This document shows positions 1 to 11,424 of a stretch of 64,000 bases of DNA, in pieces (position 1 is the first letter of the stretch; each line of letters begins with the position of its first letter). This DNA comes from Piper betle. Taxonomy: Eukaryota > Streptophyta > Magnoliopsida > Piperales > Piperaceae. A program made the translations under genes and the position numbers. Under the pieces are notes generated by a model. That model was not told where the DNA came from. It ran no database searches and was given only the letters and a program-made list of their open reading frames with translations. The DNA is taken from positions 41,666 through 105,665 of the forward strand of contig JAURVB010012305.1 of the NCBI GenBank assembly GCA_033002965.1, in the 5' to 3' direction.

Positions 1-116
1 AAATGCATTTGTTAATTAATAACACACACAGTGGGCAAAGATAATAAATAGACTTTTCAACAAGGTACTTGAGTCATAAAATGTGAGCTTGTGGGAAACC
101 GTGCTCTGATACCACC
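1..116 (-). mobile_element. G1-type leader with primer binding site
   Basis: Read on the minus strand this is the start of a retrotransposon interior. The 12-nt primer site TGGTATCAGAGC lies at 114-103 and matches the 3' end of plant initiator tRNA-Met. The following about 100 nt closely resemble the leader after the 5' LTR of G1 copy C (53757-53870), including the stretch around TTTCCCAC and ACTCAAGTACCTTGTTGAAA. The LTR immediately upstream (117-265) is not a G1 LTR but a T1 TRIM LTR, so the join is chimeric. The rest of the element lies outside the window. Confidence 0.8.
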
Positions 117-265
117 TGTAATGACCCGGCCCCAGTGCAACGTATTGGGCCTAATCATTTTTTAAAATGGTTAACCCAAGTTAAAGATCTATAGTCCATT
201 CTCACTTATAAAGAGGATCTTCTCCCAGTAGGTATTAGATGTGGGATAAGTTGAGGGATCTCACA
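117..265 (-). mobile_element. T1 TRIM LTR, 149 bp
   Basis: Begins TGTGAGATCCC and ends ...TTACA on the minus strand, like the 154-bp LTRs at 12032, 12414, 56878 and 57260. It carries a TATA-like stretch (CTTTATAAG). Its 5' edge interrupts the integrase zinc-binding region of G1 copy A at 265/266, just after the coding stretch for the YWW-IGMK motif. Its 3' edge is followed by a two-base gap and a primer site that belongs to a G1 leader instead of a TRIM interior. Confidence 0.85.
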
Positions 266-775
266 CCTCTTCATCCCAATCCACCAGTAGGTTTGCTTTA
301 AATCCTGATACCAAGGTGTATCTAGAACTTTGAGCGATGAGCCTCCTCCAAGATATTCCACCTCAGTGCATTATCCTTGGGTACACACAACCTTCCTCTA
401 AATCTGATCACACTATTTGAATTAGCTACAATGTCAGGAATCTTGTCCAACATTTCATTCAGCTCCTCATCACCTATTTCTACTAGCTTAACACGATCAA
501 CCAAATCATTGGAAACAACAGTAAGCCTGTTAGTAGCTCCACCAGGTTGATAGCTACCACTTCTGTTGACATGACCCAAAATCTAGCTAGGTGCTGACTT
601 TTGTCCACTTTGCCCTTCCGACTCAACGCTTTGGCTACCCATTCGCTTTCCCTGGATGGTATAAGATTTTGAAGTGGTAGTCCTTCAAATATTCTATCCA
701 CCGCCTCTGTCGACGGTTAAGGTCATTCTGGGTGAACATATACTTCAAACTCTAGTGGTCAATGAAGACTTCGAA
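266..775 (-). pseudogene. G1 copy A: RNase H end and H2C2 part of integrase (broken)
   Basis: The minus strand encodes the end of RNase H (residues reading HPGKAN, RKGKVDKSQ), the linker to integrase and the N-terminal zinc-binding segment of integrase (FRGRLCVPKD, EEAHRSKF). The frame is broken by stops and shifts; 322-579 is the longest open piece. The zinc-domain sequence stops at 266, where the T1 LTR begins. The catalytic integrase core and chromodomain are absent from this copy. Confidence 0.85.
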
Positions 776-1348
776 CTAGGTTCCATACAAGTAGTGTCTC
801 CAAATCTTCAGGGCAAAAACCACTGCTGCCAGTTCCAGGTCATGGGTTGCATAATTTTTCTCGTGAATCTTCAGTTGACGAGAGGCATAGGCCACTACCT
901 TACCTTCTTGCATAAGGACGCATCCTAAACCCAACCGAGGCGCATCACTGAAGACTACGAATCCTTCATTACCATTTGGCAGGGTCAAGACTGGTGCAGT
1001 TGTTAAACTCTTCTTTATAGACTGGAAACTGTCCTCAGACTTACTACTCCATTCAAACTTGACCCCCTTCCTTGTGAGTTTGGTCATCAGCGATGCTACT
1101 AAGGAGAAGTCTTTAATGAATTTCCTATAGTAATTCGCTAAACCAAGGAAGCTTCTGATATCAGTGACTGACTTAGATTGTGGCCAATCAATTACTGCTT
1201 TCACTTTTGATGGATCCACTGCAATTCTGGCCTTTGAGACAATATGACCAAGGAAATTTACCTCCCTCAACCAGAAGTCACACTTTGAGAGCTTGGCAAA
1301 CAGTTGATGTTCTCTCAGAACTTGAAGAGTAATAGACAGGTGCTTCAC
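776..1348 (-). pseudogene. G1 copy A: RT thumb/connection and RNase H
   Basis: An open 190-codon stretch. It starts at the segment after the RT catalytic motif ([25 protein letters not shown]), continues through the conserved FLGHIVSK and [17 protein letters not shown] motifs of Ty3/gypsy RT, and enters RNase H at [16 protein letters not shown]. The usual D-A-S after the first RNase H aspartate reads D-A-P here. The YASRQLK and HDLELAAV motifs are present. It copied and degraded RNA templates in the ancestral particle. Confidence 0.9.
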
Positions 1349-1940
1349 ATGCTCTTATTCATTATTTGAATAGACCATAATGTCGTCCACAAATACAATA
1401 ATAAATTTGTCCAGGTATGCGTGGAATACTGTGTTCATGAGTGACATAAAGGCTGCAGGTGCATTTGTTAGACCAAAAGGCATAACCATAAACTTATAAT
1501 GTCCCTACCGAGTTCGGAAAGCAGTCTTCTATATGTCTGACTCCATTGCTCACAATTGGTGATAACCAGACCGCAAGTCTATCTTAGAGAATATTCCGGC
1601 TGTTTTTAGCTGATCAAACAAGTTATCAATCCTCGGTAAGGGGTACCGATTCTTGACTGTCACTTGATTGATTTTTTATAGTCAATACACAGCCGAAGTG
1701 ATCCATCTTTCTTCTTCCCAAAAAGAACAGGGGCTACCCAGGGAGAAGTACTTGGTCTGATGAAGCCTACCTGCAACAAATCTTCTAGTTGACTCTTTAA
1801 CTCCTAGAGTTCTGCTGGAGCCATGTGGTACGGTGCTTTAGAAATTGGTGTTGTTCCAGGTGCTAGGTCAATGGCAAACTCCACTGCCCGCTTAGGAGGT
1901 AACCCTGGAAGTTGTTCTCGGAATACATTGGGAAACTCTG
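1349..1940 (-). pseudogene. G1 copy A: reverse transcriptase core (broken)
   Basis: The minus strand carries fingers/palm motifs, including [12 protein letters not shown] and the catalytic FVDD at 1393-1382, but several stops interrupt it. One is a TAG at 1531-1529, in the codon before KTAF. Copies B (29033-29035) and C (55074-55076) have TAG at the same codon. Upstream motifs ([22 protein letters not shown]) are recognisable in broken frames. Confidence 0.85.
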
Positions 1941-2424
1941 CTAGACAGGAATCATGGACAACTCTTTGAGTTTTGACTCTGACTCAACAAAGTTAGCCAA
2001 AAAGGCTTTACAACCCTCACCAAATAACTCGGTTACCTCACCAATCGACACGATACAAGAAGATGGATCATGCGAGGACCCGTTGAAAATGACTCCCATC
2101 TCACAATTACAAGATTTTGTCACCACTCTCTTCCCTTTACAGTCAAGAAAGGCCTGGTGTGCAGACAACCAATCCATTCCCAATAGAACATCATACCCTT
2201 TTACCCCATATATGATAAAGTTCCACACATAGGGTTTCCCTTGTATATTTAAGTATAGGTTAGTCACTCCTAAAGTTGTGACTTCACTGTCTCCCGTTGC
2301 AGTAGTGACTCTATAGGCCTTAGATAAGGGGATGGTTGGAGTCGTAACCTCTTGAATATTTAAGATGATATGAATGAATGTGTACACCCCGAGTCAAATA
2401 AAATATCCACCATGACTCCTTGAA
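1941..2424 (-). pseudogene. G1 copy A: aspartic protease
   Basis: The catalytic segment reads LFDSGCTHSFIS near 2400-2370 in one frame, then a shift moves the sequence into the 1941-2387 frame. There the flap-side and C-terminal motifs YDVLLGMDWLSAHQAFLDC of Ty3/gypsy retropepsins are clear. This is the only G1 copy in the window that retains the protease; B and C have lost it by deletion. The protease would process the Gag-Pol polyprotein. Confidence 0.85.
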
Positions 2425-2840
2425 TTAGAATTTTACCTTGGACAGTGCGTTCATCCGCATAAAGCTTCGCCTTCCCTTTGTCTGCCGGTTGTGCAGGTAC
2501 CGGTTAGCGAATAGGAGCTGGTACCTTCCCTTTCTCCAGCTGCTCCTGTTGTTGCTTTGGAGGCTGACGGTAGTCCTTTTGTATGTGTCCCGTCCTTCCA
2601 CAGTTATAGCACCTATGGGGCTCCTTGCATGTCCCTGAATGCATCTTGTTGCAATTTTTACATTGTCGATACGGTCACTCCTCAAACTTCCTTTTGAGGT
2701 TCCCCTCAATGCTCCTTTGGTAGTTATGCTGCTGGTGTCCTGCCGACTGGTTTTGGCTACTTCCCTGGTTGGCATTTTTATGTTGCACAGTAGCCCTCCC
2801 CTGTTTCTGTGCATAGTCATGCTCATACACCAATTCATGA
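2425..2840 (-). pseudogene. G1 copy A: Gag C-terminal part with degenerate zinc knuckle
   Basis: At 2611-2570 the minus strand reads a CCHC knuckle, CYNCGRTGHIQKDY. The fourth ligand, normally Cys, is Tyr (TAC, one G-to-A change from TGC). Basic and glutamine-rich sequence surrounds it. The region is frame-broken, and the open frames over it are out of register with the knuckle. The nucleocapsid knuckle would bind genomic RNA. Confidence 0.75.
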
Positions 2841-3466
2841 GTCGTGGCTACCTCGATCACTTCGGTTATGGTGCCCCTGTGCACCATAGCAACCCTACTC
2901 CTCAATTATGGCTTCTATCTCCAGAAGAATTTGTCCGCTCTAGCCTTGTCAGTTGCGTAAATCCCTGGTGCAAATCGCTCCAACTGCAAGAAATTCTTGG
3001 CATATCCCCATACCGAATCCTCCCCTTGAGCCAGAGTGGTGAATTCCAGTGCTTTCTTTTTGGACCACGGACTCAAGAAAGTAATGTCCATTAAAAGCTG
3101 TTACAAATTCTACCCATGAGATGGACGAAATCTAACATTGATAGAATGTAGTCTTTTCCATGGATTTGCACCGGTAAGATGCTTCCTCCTGAAGCATGCA
3201 TGTTGCCAACCTCACTTGATGGCGGTGGGGCACCGATAGAGCCGTAAATGCTTTTTAGTAATGTCTATCCAGCTCTCCGCTTTCATTGGTTCAGCCCCTT
3301 CAATGAATACCTTAGCTCCATTCTTCCAAAACTTTTCCATAGTGTATCGTTCACTATCATCCAGAGCTGGTGGCACCACTTGTCGAACTACCGGTGGCAC
3401 TAGGTTTGGAAGCTAACCTCGCTCGCCGGGGTAAGATAACCCTGCCGAGTTTAAGGCTCCCATTAT
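2841..3466 (-). pseudogene. G1 copy A: Gag N-terminal/capsid fragment
   Basis: The 3212-3400 frame encodes the capsid start (VPPALDDSERYTMEKF, AESWIDITKKHLR), which matches copies B and C. Further on, the minus strand matches the [15 protein letters not shown] capsid segment with point changes and frame breaks. The fragment begins abruptly at about 3466, where the codons for GA-S-N of the other copies are fused directly to LTR sequence. The leader and first Gag codons are therefore deleted. Confidence 0.8.
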
Positions 3467-4539
3467 TTATGTCCATGTCGATTTCGTCCAATAATTAATT
3501 AGTTTAGTAACTTTAACCCATAACCCATTAAAATAATTATTTTAAAGATTTATTACAAGTTTGTATTATTTTTAACTAGTCGGTATCGAGTCAACTAGTA
3601 TTTACAGATTTGCCACCGTGAGTTTCTTCTTCTTCTTCTTCTTCTTCTTCTTCTGTTGGCCCTCCTCTTCATCCACCTTTGTCCTTGGCACAACTCAGAT
3701 CACGCCCTTCTTCTTCTTCCCTATGCAACCTAATTGAACAACCATCTAAACATCCTAATCAAGCATCAACAATGAATTAAAATAGCCAAAGATGAAGCCT
3801 AATGTCCACGTTTTACAGCAGCTATCCAAGGCGACCTTCCTGCACCCAAAAACCAGTCTTGGCATCTTCTTCTTAAACCCAAAACCAGATCACTTCCTTC
3901 CCTAACTCCACAGAGCTGCTCCCTACAACTCCGCCCATAACCAGCTGTAATTCCGCCACCACTTGGAAACCAGGGACATGGCGAGCCCTCCCTTCGACCC
4001 AGCAGCAAGAGAGGACGTCGGGGTTGTGAGGGAATGCCTTACAAACAATTTTTACGGTTGCCCATCTTGCCAAAATTTCAGACTACTCGGCCATGGACAG
4101 GATTCCAGTTTTTTAGTTTAGTTCTTGTTGTTTATTTTTTATTTTAGACTTGATTTCTCATGATTATCATGCTTATTATCAATTAAAAAGACATATGAAT
4201 GTATGAAAATTAAGAAGAGGAAGATAGGAAGGTTACCCAAGCAAGGAAGATGCCGGCTCTAGTAAGGAAGAGGAGCAGAAGATGAGAGCGTAATGACGCC
4301 CCCCTCACAATTTATAAAATGAAAAGTGACGTCCCTTCACCAAAAATGGCTAGGGTATGTGAAAACACACCAACACCCATATTTTATTCCTTTACCCGGG
4401 TAACTGGGTAAAGAATAAAATATTTAACCGAGTAGACTTAACCGGGTAGAGAATATCATATAATTAATATTAATTCTCTAACGTTCGATCCTTCCTTGCC
4501 CGAGTCGAATATATTAATTTTTTTTCCATGGTCTTTACA
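3467..4539 (-). mobile_element. G1 copy A: truncated 5' LTR
   Basis: On the minus strand it starts TGTAAAGACCATGG at 4539, matching the other G1 LTR starts, and continues with ATTCGACTCGGGC and the CGGGTTAA-rich segment typical of the family. It ends in mid-LTR, about 1.07 kb in, fused to Gag at 3466/3467. The remainder of the LTR, the primer site and the leader are deleted. Its start abuts interrupted G3 LTR sequence at 4540, so copy A appears to have inserted into that LTR. Confidence 0.85.
3624..3654. repeat. (TTC)n microsatellite
   Basis: About ten TTC/CTT repeats inside the G1 LTR. The corresponding position in other G1 LTRs also carries a GAA/TTC run (40527-40541, 51645-51663, 58860-58890), so it is a family trait with variable length. 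Confidence 0.9.
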
Positions 4540-6972
4540 AGCTACTACATAGATGATATAACAAGCGGTTTACATACAAAAATAACTATAAGAAAATTGA
4601 TAAGTTTCATAAAATAAAACAGAAAAAGGCTCTCCTAAAAGTGCAATTAAGGGTCACCCTTTCAAATCAACATGTATAAACGTTTATAAATATATCATGC
4701 ATTGGCATTCACACAAAATTCTAATCTGCTGCATAAGTTATTCTAAATCTTCAGTCTCGTCCCATCTAGGAATTCTATTCACTTTTCGCATCCAATTCTT
4801 GGCCTTACTTGTTGTACATATTAAATATCTAAACATTTTTACTAAAACATATATATTCAAATATCATAATAAGAAATTCTGCTACTGAAGCAAATAACAA
4901 ATCACATCATATTATAATACCTTGTATTACATCACATCATTCTCAATATAATGACAACATCAACAAAAAACATTAACATACTATCATTTGACATGTGTCT
5001 ATACTAGAGACATCACTACTCCTCCGTCCAAGCAAGCACATCCTTCACATGATCATCACCTATATATATTATAAAAACACGTCAGTAACAAGTGTTATTG
5101 GTCCAAAATATAACAAATATCAAACTGGTTATGAGCGCTATCTCTTATATGAAAAATAACATTCATATACATTACAAAACCTCTCTAAAGGGCACCTACT
5201 GAGGAAATAGCAGGCTACAGACCTAGTACCATCCCTAATTGACTAGTCTGCTGATGCTGATGCCTCTTTCAGAATTTTCTCATTTCATTTTTTGCTCCCT
5301 CGGGACTACTAGTATATCCTAAGCCCTCTGCTTTCCTCAATATTTCTTTTGGCCTTGAGCACAAAGACTGAGTACTCTCAGGCAGTCACCTTTAATACCC
5401 TTTGAACCACAAGTTTGGACATGCGCTATACTAAACAGTACCCCTAAACCTCCACATTTCTCTGGGTGTGAGGAACTAAAAATGGGAGTTGGCAAGATCC
5501 CTTGGGATTGGAACAACTCTCTCAATAATCCAGAGCCCGCTTTGACTGGCACGTGTGAGTCGGTTTTCCCATCTCTCATCTCACTAAAAACTCAATAAAA
5601 CTATATATAGGTCTGAGAAGGGATTTACATAATAGGCCCAAAGGAAAGATGTGGTGGATCTTGTTTTTGAAAACTTACTCGAGGGTTCTCATCGTTGGGA
5701 GTTACTAATCCGGAAAACTAGTTGATTAAATGGTCGGGTTAAGTGGGATACGATAAAACACCACTTAACTCGTCCTGCAAGTAATAAAATAATACAAAAT
5801 ATAATAGAGCGTAAAATAAGAAACGAGTAATAAACAGACCTGGCAGAATCTGCGAGTCTATCCTCGCACCTAGGAAGTGAGCTCCTTCTCCGTACCTATA
5901 CATCAAATCTAGAAGCTAATGCCCTCTCATTATGCTTTCACACATCCTACACAATACCCATATCAATCATACATCAATCACACATAAGTTTTACTATGCT
6001 ACATTACTTTAGATTACAATAATTACTTAGTTTACCTAATTTAATTCCTTAGTATTCATGTTAATACAATTCAATCAAGAAAATTCATAATTTTATTTAC
6101 AATAAAAATATCTAACTCAACAATTCATCAATCTTAGCATGTTGTGCTAACAATCATCAATTTTTTATATAATTAAATCAGACGTGATTATACCTCTCGT
6201 CGTCAGCAATCGACGATAGTTAAGGTTTGCCATGTGTCTTGAAGCTCGAATTCGTCGCTCGATAGCATCCAATGTTCAATCAAGTTTGACTAGATGAGTT
6301 TGGCGGAAGATGCGGCCAAGATGGGCGGTACTAGGCTCTGCTCCTGTCAGGAAAGGTAGTGGGAGGGTTCGAGGCATTGATGCAGCGACTAGATGGCAAA
6401 GATCACTGGCGGCAGAATCGGTGATAGGTAGAGGGGTGGTAAAAGGTGTTAGGGGGAGAAGATGAGTGGTCAGGAGGGTGGGGCGGGGGGGGGGCGAGTG
6501 GCCAAGGAGAAGGTCGGGGGTCGTATCATGAACAGAACTTGACTCGACTCCGACTTGAGTAAAAAATAATAACTAACTCCTAAGAATTCCTTTTAAAATC
6601 AAGATAAATAGGGAAAATCCCATAAAACATAATACACACCATAACATCACAATGATATGCTCTATAACTAATAATCCACCCAAACTGCTCGTAACGTGTC
6701 CTAAGCGTTATTCAGCCGAAAAAATAATTCTATGATCTATACTAAAATAAATAAAGAAAATCTAAGCATAATCTTATATATTCTGATAACTCATTTCACT
6801 GTTGTGTTACTAACGTTATCATCATATGCTTGGGCACACATGACTCTCATCGTTCATAACACATGACCGGCCTTGGCTTGGTATGTGTGTTCTGAAATTA
6901 ACCCGACTAAAAATAACAATTGAATCAATCAGTTCAGACTATAAAACCCTAACTCAACTCACGGGTTTTACA
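4540..6972 (-). mobile_element. G3 element: 3' LTR, interrupted at its far end
   Basis: Starts TGTAAAACCCGTGAG on the minus strand at 6972 and runs collinearly with 10732-8340, so the pair are the two LTRs of one element. The last about 150 bp (equivalent to 8340-8190) are missing because G1 copy A begins at 4539. The missing end probably lies left of the window. A G-run of ten at about 6485-6495 is notable. No coding sequence was recognised. Confidence 0.8.
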
Positions 6973-8189
6973 ACCTTCCGTCCTTATAAAAATTTTGTTC
7001 TCAAAATTCTAAATCAATGAGGCTTTACTCTCGTTGCTATCTACTAAATGTGACATTTTAAGTTCGATGCGTATATACCTGTCACGTCTATCGTATCATC
7101 CAGTGCTTCAGAAAGTGTAGTTGTGTCCATCCTCACTGCCCATGATGGTGCTGAAGTAGACGGCTCTACTTGTGGTGTTATCCATATTCCTCTCTGATCC
7201 AAAGCTGTCTCTTCATGTATTATTGTGGCAGCCATCATTCCTCTCTAATTCAGACTCCTTTGTTGCTATCTTGGTGACTGCTAAGCACTACCTCTATGTC
7301 CCTGTCATACTTCCTAAAATACCAATTGCTGAAGAAATCCATAAGGAAGCTTCTTCTACATCTAATTTTCTCATGAATGGGTGTCCTCAATTCTTCACGA
7401 AGAGATCATATTGCGACAATCCGAGATTTCTATCACCTGCCGATTTGTTTGATCCTTCTTCAATCTTGAATTGGGGAAATGATGATGCTGCCCCTACTAG
7501 AGTATTACCAAACCCTGGGGCACCTATCTTTCCACTGTCATTCCCTCCATGTTTACTACTCTCTGTACACCTTCCTACATGAAGTGGGATGACCGGTGAA
7601 ATTATTGTAGTTGTGGTCCCTTGATGTAGCGATGGAGGAGGTGGTGGCGGAGGGACCCCTGGGAACTACACGCTCTCCTCGTGCCTCATCATCCACAACT
7701 AATTTCTTCTCTATTTGTGCTACTGCGAGAGCTATTTGTAGTAGTTCTTTTCAAAATTCTTCATGACTCTGTTGCATTTGTGTTTGTACCTGCCAACCAT
7801 GCAATGGCAGCCTCCATTTTGGTCTGACGGCTTCCAATGCTACATGGCTTACTGAACCTGGTTCACTGGGATTTCTTGGTGGCGATGCGGCACTAGATCG
7901 GCTAGACACCGTCTCACCGTGAACATGAGTAGGGCTAGCTTTTCTAGGCGAAGGAGGCAATAGTGTCCTAGTCCAAGTATTTCGAGTTCTTACAATGATT
8001 ACCCATAATCACTGATCAAATCCTAAAAATACTTCCACACTACCTGCAGGTGAGAAAACCATAAATCAAAAACAACAAGGATAGAAATATATACTTGCCA
8101 ACTAGACTTGGAGCAATCTTTGCGCACACATCACGTATGAAAATATCTTCCAACTGAATCGACCAACAGTTTGCTCTGATACCAGAAAT
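6973..8189 (-). mobile_element. G3 element interior, about 1.2 kb, non-autonomous
   Basis: Bounded by the primer site at 8184-8173 and a purine-rich end next to the 3' LTR (6995-6973 read on minus: ATAAGGACGGAAGGT). Frames at 7751-7960 and 7044-7238 (minus) could be scraps of a Gag, but I recognise no zinc knuckle, protease, RT or integrase. At 1.2 kb it is far too short for a full gag-pol, so the element would depend on enzymes supplied by others. Confidence 0.7.
8173..8184 (-). other. G3 primer binding site
   Basis: GCTCTGATACCA on the plus strand is the reverse complement of TGGTATCAGAGC, which pairs with the 3' end of initiator tRNA-Met. It lies five bases inside the LTR end (TGTAACACGCC on plus at 8190). 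Confidence 0.9.
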
Positions 8190-10732
8190 TGTAACACGCC
8201 AAATCTGGTTCATGTTTTGGAACAGAACCAGAATGTCACTGGTCCTAGTTGGGTCGGCTAAGCCGAACCAAATTTGTACGAATTTATTGTCGGTTCACGT
8301 CAACCGCTTTGCAAGGATGAATGCACAAAAACCCTAACATGCAACCACATGGATGATATGACAAGTAGTTTACATACCAAAATAACGAAAATTCGATAAA
8401 ATTTGTAAAATAAAATAGACAGAGCCTTCCCTATAAGTGCAATTAAGGGCCACCCTGTCAAATCAACATGTATAAACATATATAAATATATCATGCATTG
8501 GCATCCGCACAAAATTCGAATCTACTACATAAGTTATTTTGAATCTTCGATCTCGACCCATCTATGCATTCTATTTACTTTTTGCATGCAATTCTGGGCC
8601 TTACTTTTTGTACATATTTAATATCTAAACATATTTACGAGAACATATGTATTCAATGTCACAATTAGAAATTTTGTTACTGAAGCAAATATCATATCAC
8701 ATCATATTATCATACCTTGCATTACATCACATCATTCTCAATATAATGACATGTGTGTATAGAAGAGACATCACTGCTCCTCCATCTAGGGTGACACATC
8801 CTGCTCATGATCATCACCTACATAAATTATAAAATCACTTTAGTAACAACTGTTACTGGTCCAAAATATAACTATATCAAACTGGCTATGAGAGCTAACT
8901 CTCATCTGAAGGAAAACATTCATATACTTTACCAGAACTCTCTAAAGGGCACCTACTGAGGACCTACTAGGCTACAGACTGAGTAGCAACTCGAACTAAC
9001 TGCTCTACTGAAGCTGATGCCTCTCTCAAAATTTTCACATTCACTTTCTGGTCCCTCTAGACTACTAGTATATCCTAAGCCCTCTCCTTTCCTCCATAAT
9101 TCTCTTTGCCTTGAGCACGAAGACCGAGTACTCTTAGGCAGCACTTTTAATACCCTTTGAACCACAAGTCTGGACATGCACTGTACTAAATAATACCTAT
9201 AAACCTCCACATTTTTTTGGGTGTGAGGCACTCAAAACGGGAGTTTTCAAGATCCCTCAAAATTGGAACAGCCCACTCACTAATCTAGGGCCTACTTTGA
9301 CTGGCACGTGCACCCAGTCATGGTACATGCAAATCAGTTTTCCCATCTCTTGTCTTATTGAAAACTCAATAAAACTATATATAGTTATGGGAGGGGATTT
9401 ATATAATAGGCCCGAAAGCAACTTGTGGTGGATTTTGTTTTCGAAAACAAACTCAAGGGATCTCATCTTCTAGGGTTACTAATTCGGAAAATTGGTTTAT
9501 TAAATGGCCCGGCTTAAGTAGGATCTGATAAAATGCCACTTAACTCATCCTTCAAGTAATAAAATAATACACAATAAAATAGTGCGTAAAATAGGAAATG
9601 AGTCGTAAACGGATCTGGCAGAAGCTCCAAGCATATCCTCGCGGCTAGGTGGTGAGCTCTTACTCTATACCTACACATTAAATCTATAAGCTAACGGCCA
9701 CTCGTGATGCATTCACACATCCTATATCATACCATATCAATCATACATAAATCACGCATTAGTATTCCTATGCTACGTTGCCTTAGTTTACGATAATTAC
9801 TTAGTTTACCTAATTTAATTCCTTAGAATTCTTTTTAATACAATTCAATCAAGAAAATTCATATTTTTTATTTGCAATAAAAATATCTAACACAACAATT
9901 CATTCATCCTAGCATGTTGTGCTAACAATCATTGATTTTTATATAATTAAATTAGACATGATTATACCTCTTTCGTCGGCAATCGACGACGGTTAGTGTT
10001 CGTCGTGTGTCTCGGACGTCGAATTCGAGACTCAACACCGTTCGAAGTTTTATTGTGTTCGATTGGATGACTTCGGTGGAAGATCTAGTCGGGATAGGCG
10101 GCACTGGGCTCCGCTCTCGTCAGGAAAGGTCACGAGAGGGTCTGTGACGACCACTAGTGGCGGAATCGGCAACAAGTAAAGCGGTGGGGTCGAGGGTTTG
10201 GTATATGAAAGCTGTCGGGGGAGAAGACGAGTGGTATGGGGGAAGAAAACAAGTGGTCGGGGATAAGGTCAGGGGTCATCTAGTTAAATACAGTTTGACT
10301 TGACTTCGACTCGAGTCAAAAATAATAACTAACTTGAAAAAATTCCTAAAACCACATTTAGAAAAATAGGGGAAAATCGCATAAAAAATAATACACGCCA
10401 TAACATCACAATGACATGCTCTATAACTAATAACCCACCCAAACTACCCGTAACGCATCCTAATGTGTTATTCATCCAAAAAATAATTCTACGGTCCAAT
10501 ACTAAAATAAATAAAGAAAATCTTGACATACTATAATATATTCTGATAACTCATTCTATTGGTGTCTTGTTGTTGTTATCATCATATACTTGGGCAGACA
10601 TGACTCTCATGGTTCATAACACATGACCGCCCTTAGCTCGATATGCGTGTTCTAAAATTGACCCGATTGAAAATAACGCTTGAACCGACCAGTTCAGACT
10701 ATACAACCCTAACTTGAGTCACAGATTGTACA
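8190..10732 (-). mobile_element. G3 element: 5' LTR, 2543 bp
   Basis: Minus-strand ends are TGTACAATC at 10732 and GGCGTGTTACA at 8190. It is collinear with 4540-6972. The start TGTACAATCTGTGACTC differs by scattered changes from the partner start TGTAAAACCCGTGAGTTG, which points to an old insertion. No protein-coding segment was recognised. The right flank is G4 LTR sequence. Confidence 0.8.
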
Positions 10733-11281
10733 TCTATTACTATACAACTATGATATTATTATTATTCATGATTAATGAGTATTATCTATTTATTTATTTA
10801 TTTTCATATTTATTGAATTATTATTTATTTCATTATTTATAAGTTTAATAACACGAGTATATATTATATGTACCCATGTTTAGCTGTGTATTCATAAAGT
10901 ATAATTATATTATTAGTTTATGATTATGGTATTATTATTTTCATGTATTTATTATTTATCTATTTGTTAATACTAGTATTTATTTATTTATTATTTATTT
11001 ATTAGTTATTTCTTTTATTATGTCTCGATTTGCATGCCTGATGCTTGCTTGTAGGTTTATTTTTCACTATATTATTTATTAGGACGTATTGATGATGTGA
11101 GCACCCACCACTAACATGCATCATATAGAGATGTTAGTATTTTACGTAGCAGTGGGTTTCGATGTAGGTTATGAAGTTTGTGCTTGCCATAGATGTGTGG
11201 ATGCACTTGGAGCTTGGACCACAGGTCCATAGGAATGTCCCTTTTATTGATCTCTTCTTGACTTCCTTCGTGTCCAAGGTT
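10733..11281 (+). mobile_element. G4 LTR fragment, plus orientation (left of TRIM cluster)
   Basis: AT-rich sequence ending in a more complex part around CACCACTAACATGCATC. It is the reverse complement, with divergence, of about 13350-13880 in the minus-oriented G4 LTR. It continues at 12568 after the TRIM cluster. No gene. Confidence 0.65.
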
Positions 11282-11424
11282 TGTGAGATCCCTCAACTTA
11301 GTCCCTCATCTAATACCTACTGGGAGAAGATCATGTTTATAAGTGTGAATGGACTAGAGATCTTTAACTTTCAGGGTACCCATTTTAAAGAAATGACTTA
11401 GCCCATTACGTTGCACTTTGGGCT
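11282..11424 (+). mobile_element. T1 TRIM LTR, plus, truncated at 3' end
   Basis: Starts TGTGAGATCCC and runs to TTTGGGCT, then switches into a minus-strand T1 LTR. The switch occurs at the shared pentamer GGGCT (11420-11424), so the break has 5-bp microhomology. The last about 12 bp of the LTR (GGGTTGTTACA) are missing. Confidence 0.85.

Noticed and set aside
7044..7960. Frames in the G3 interior considered as a Gag gene
   Set aside because: Short, in several frames, without knuckle or capsid motifs I can recognise; kept only as possible scraps.
8173..8184. GCTCTGATACCA and TGGTATCAGAGC strings considered as tRNA gene ends
   Set aside because: They are primer binding sites next to LTR ends; no cloverleaf surrounds them.
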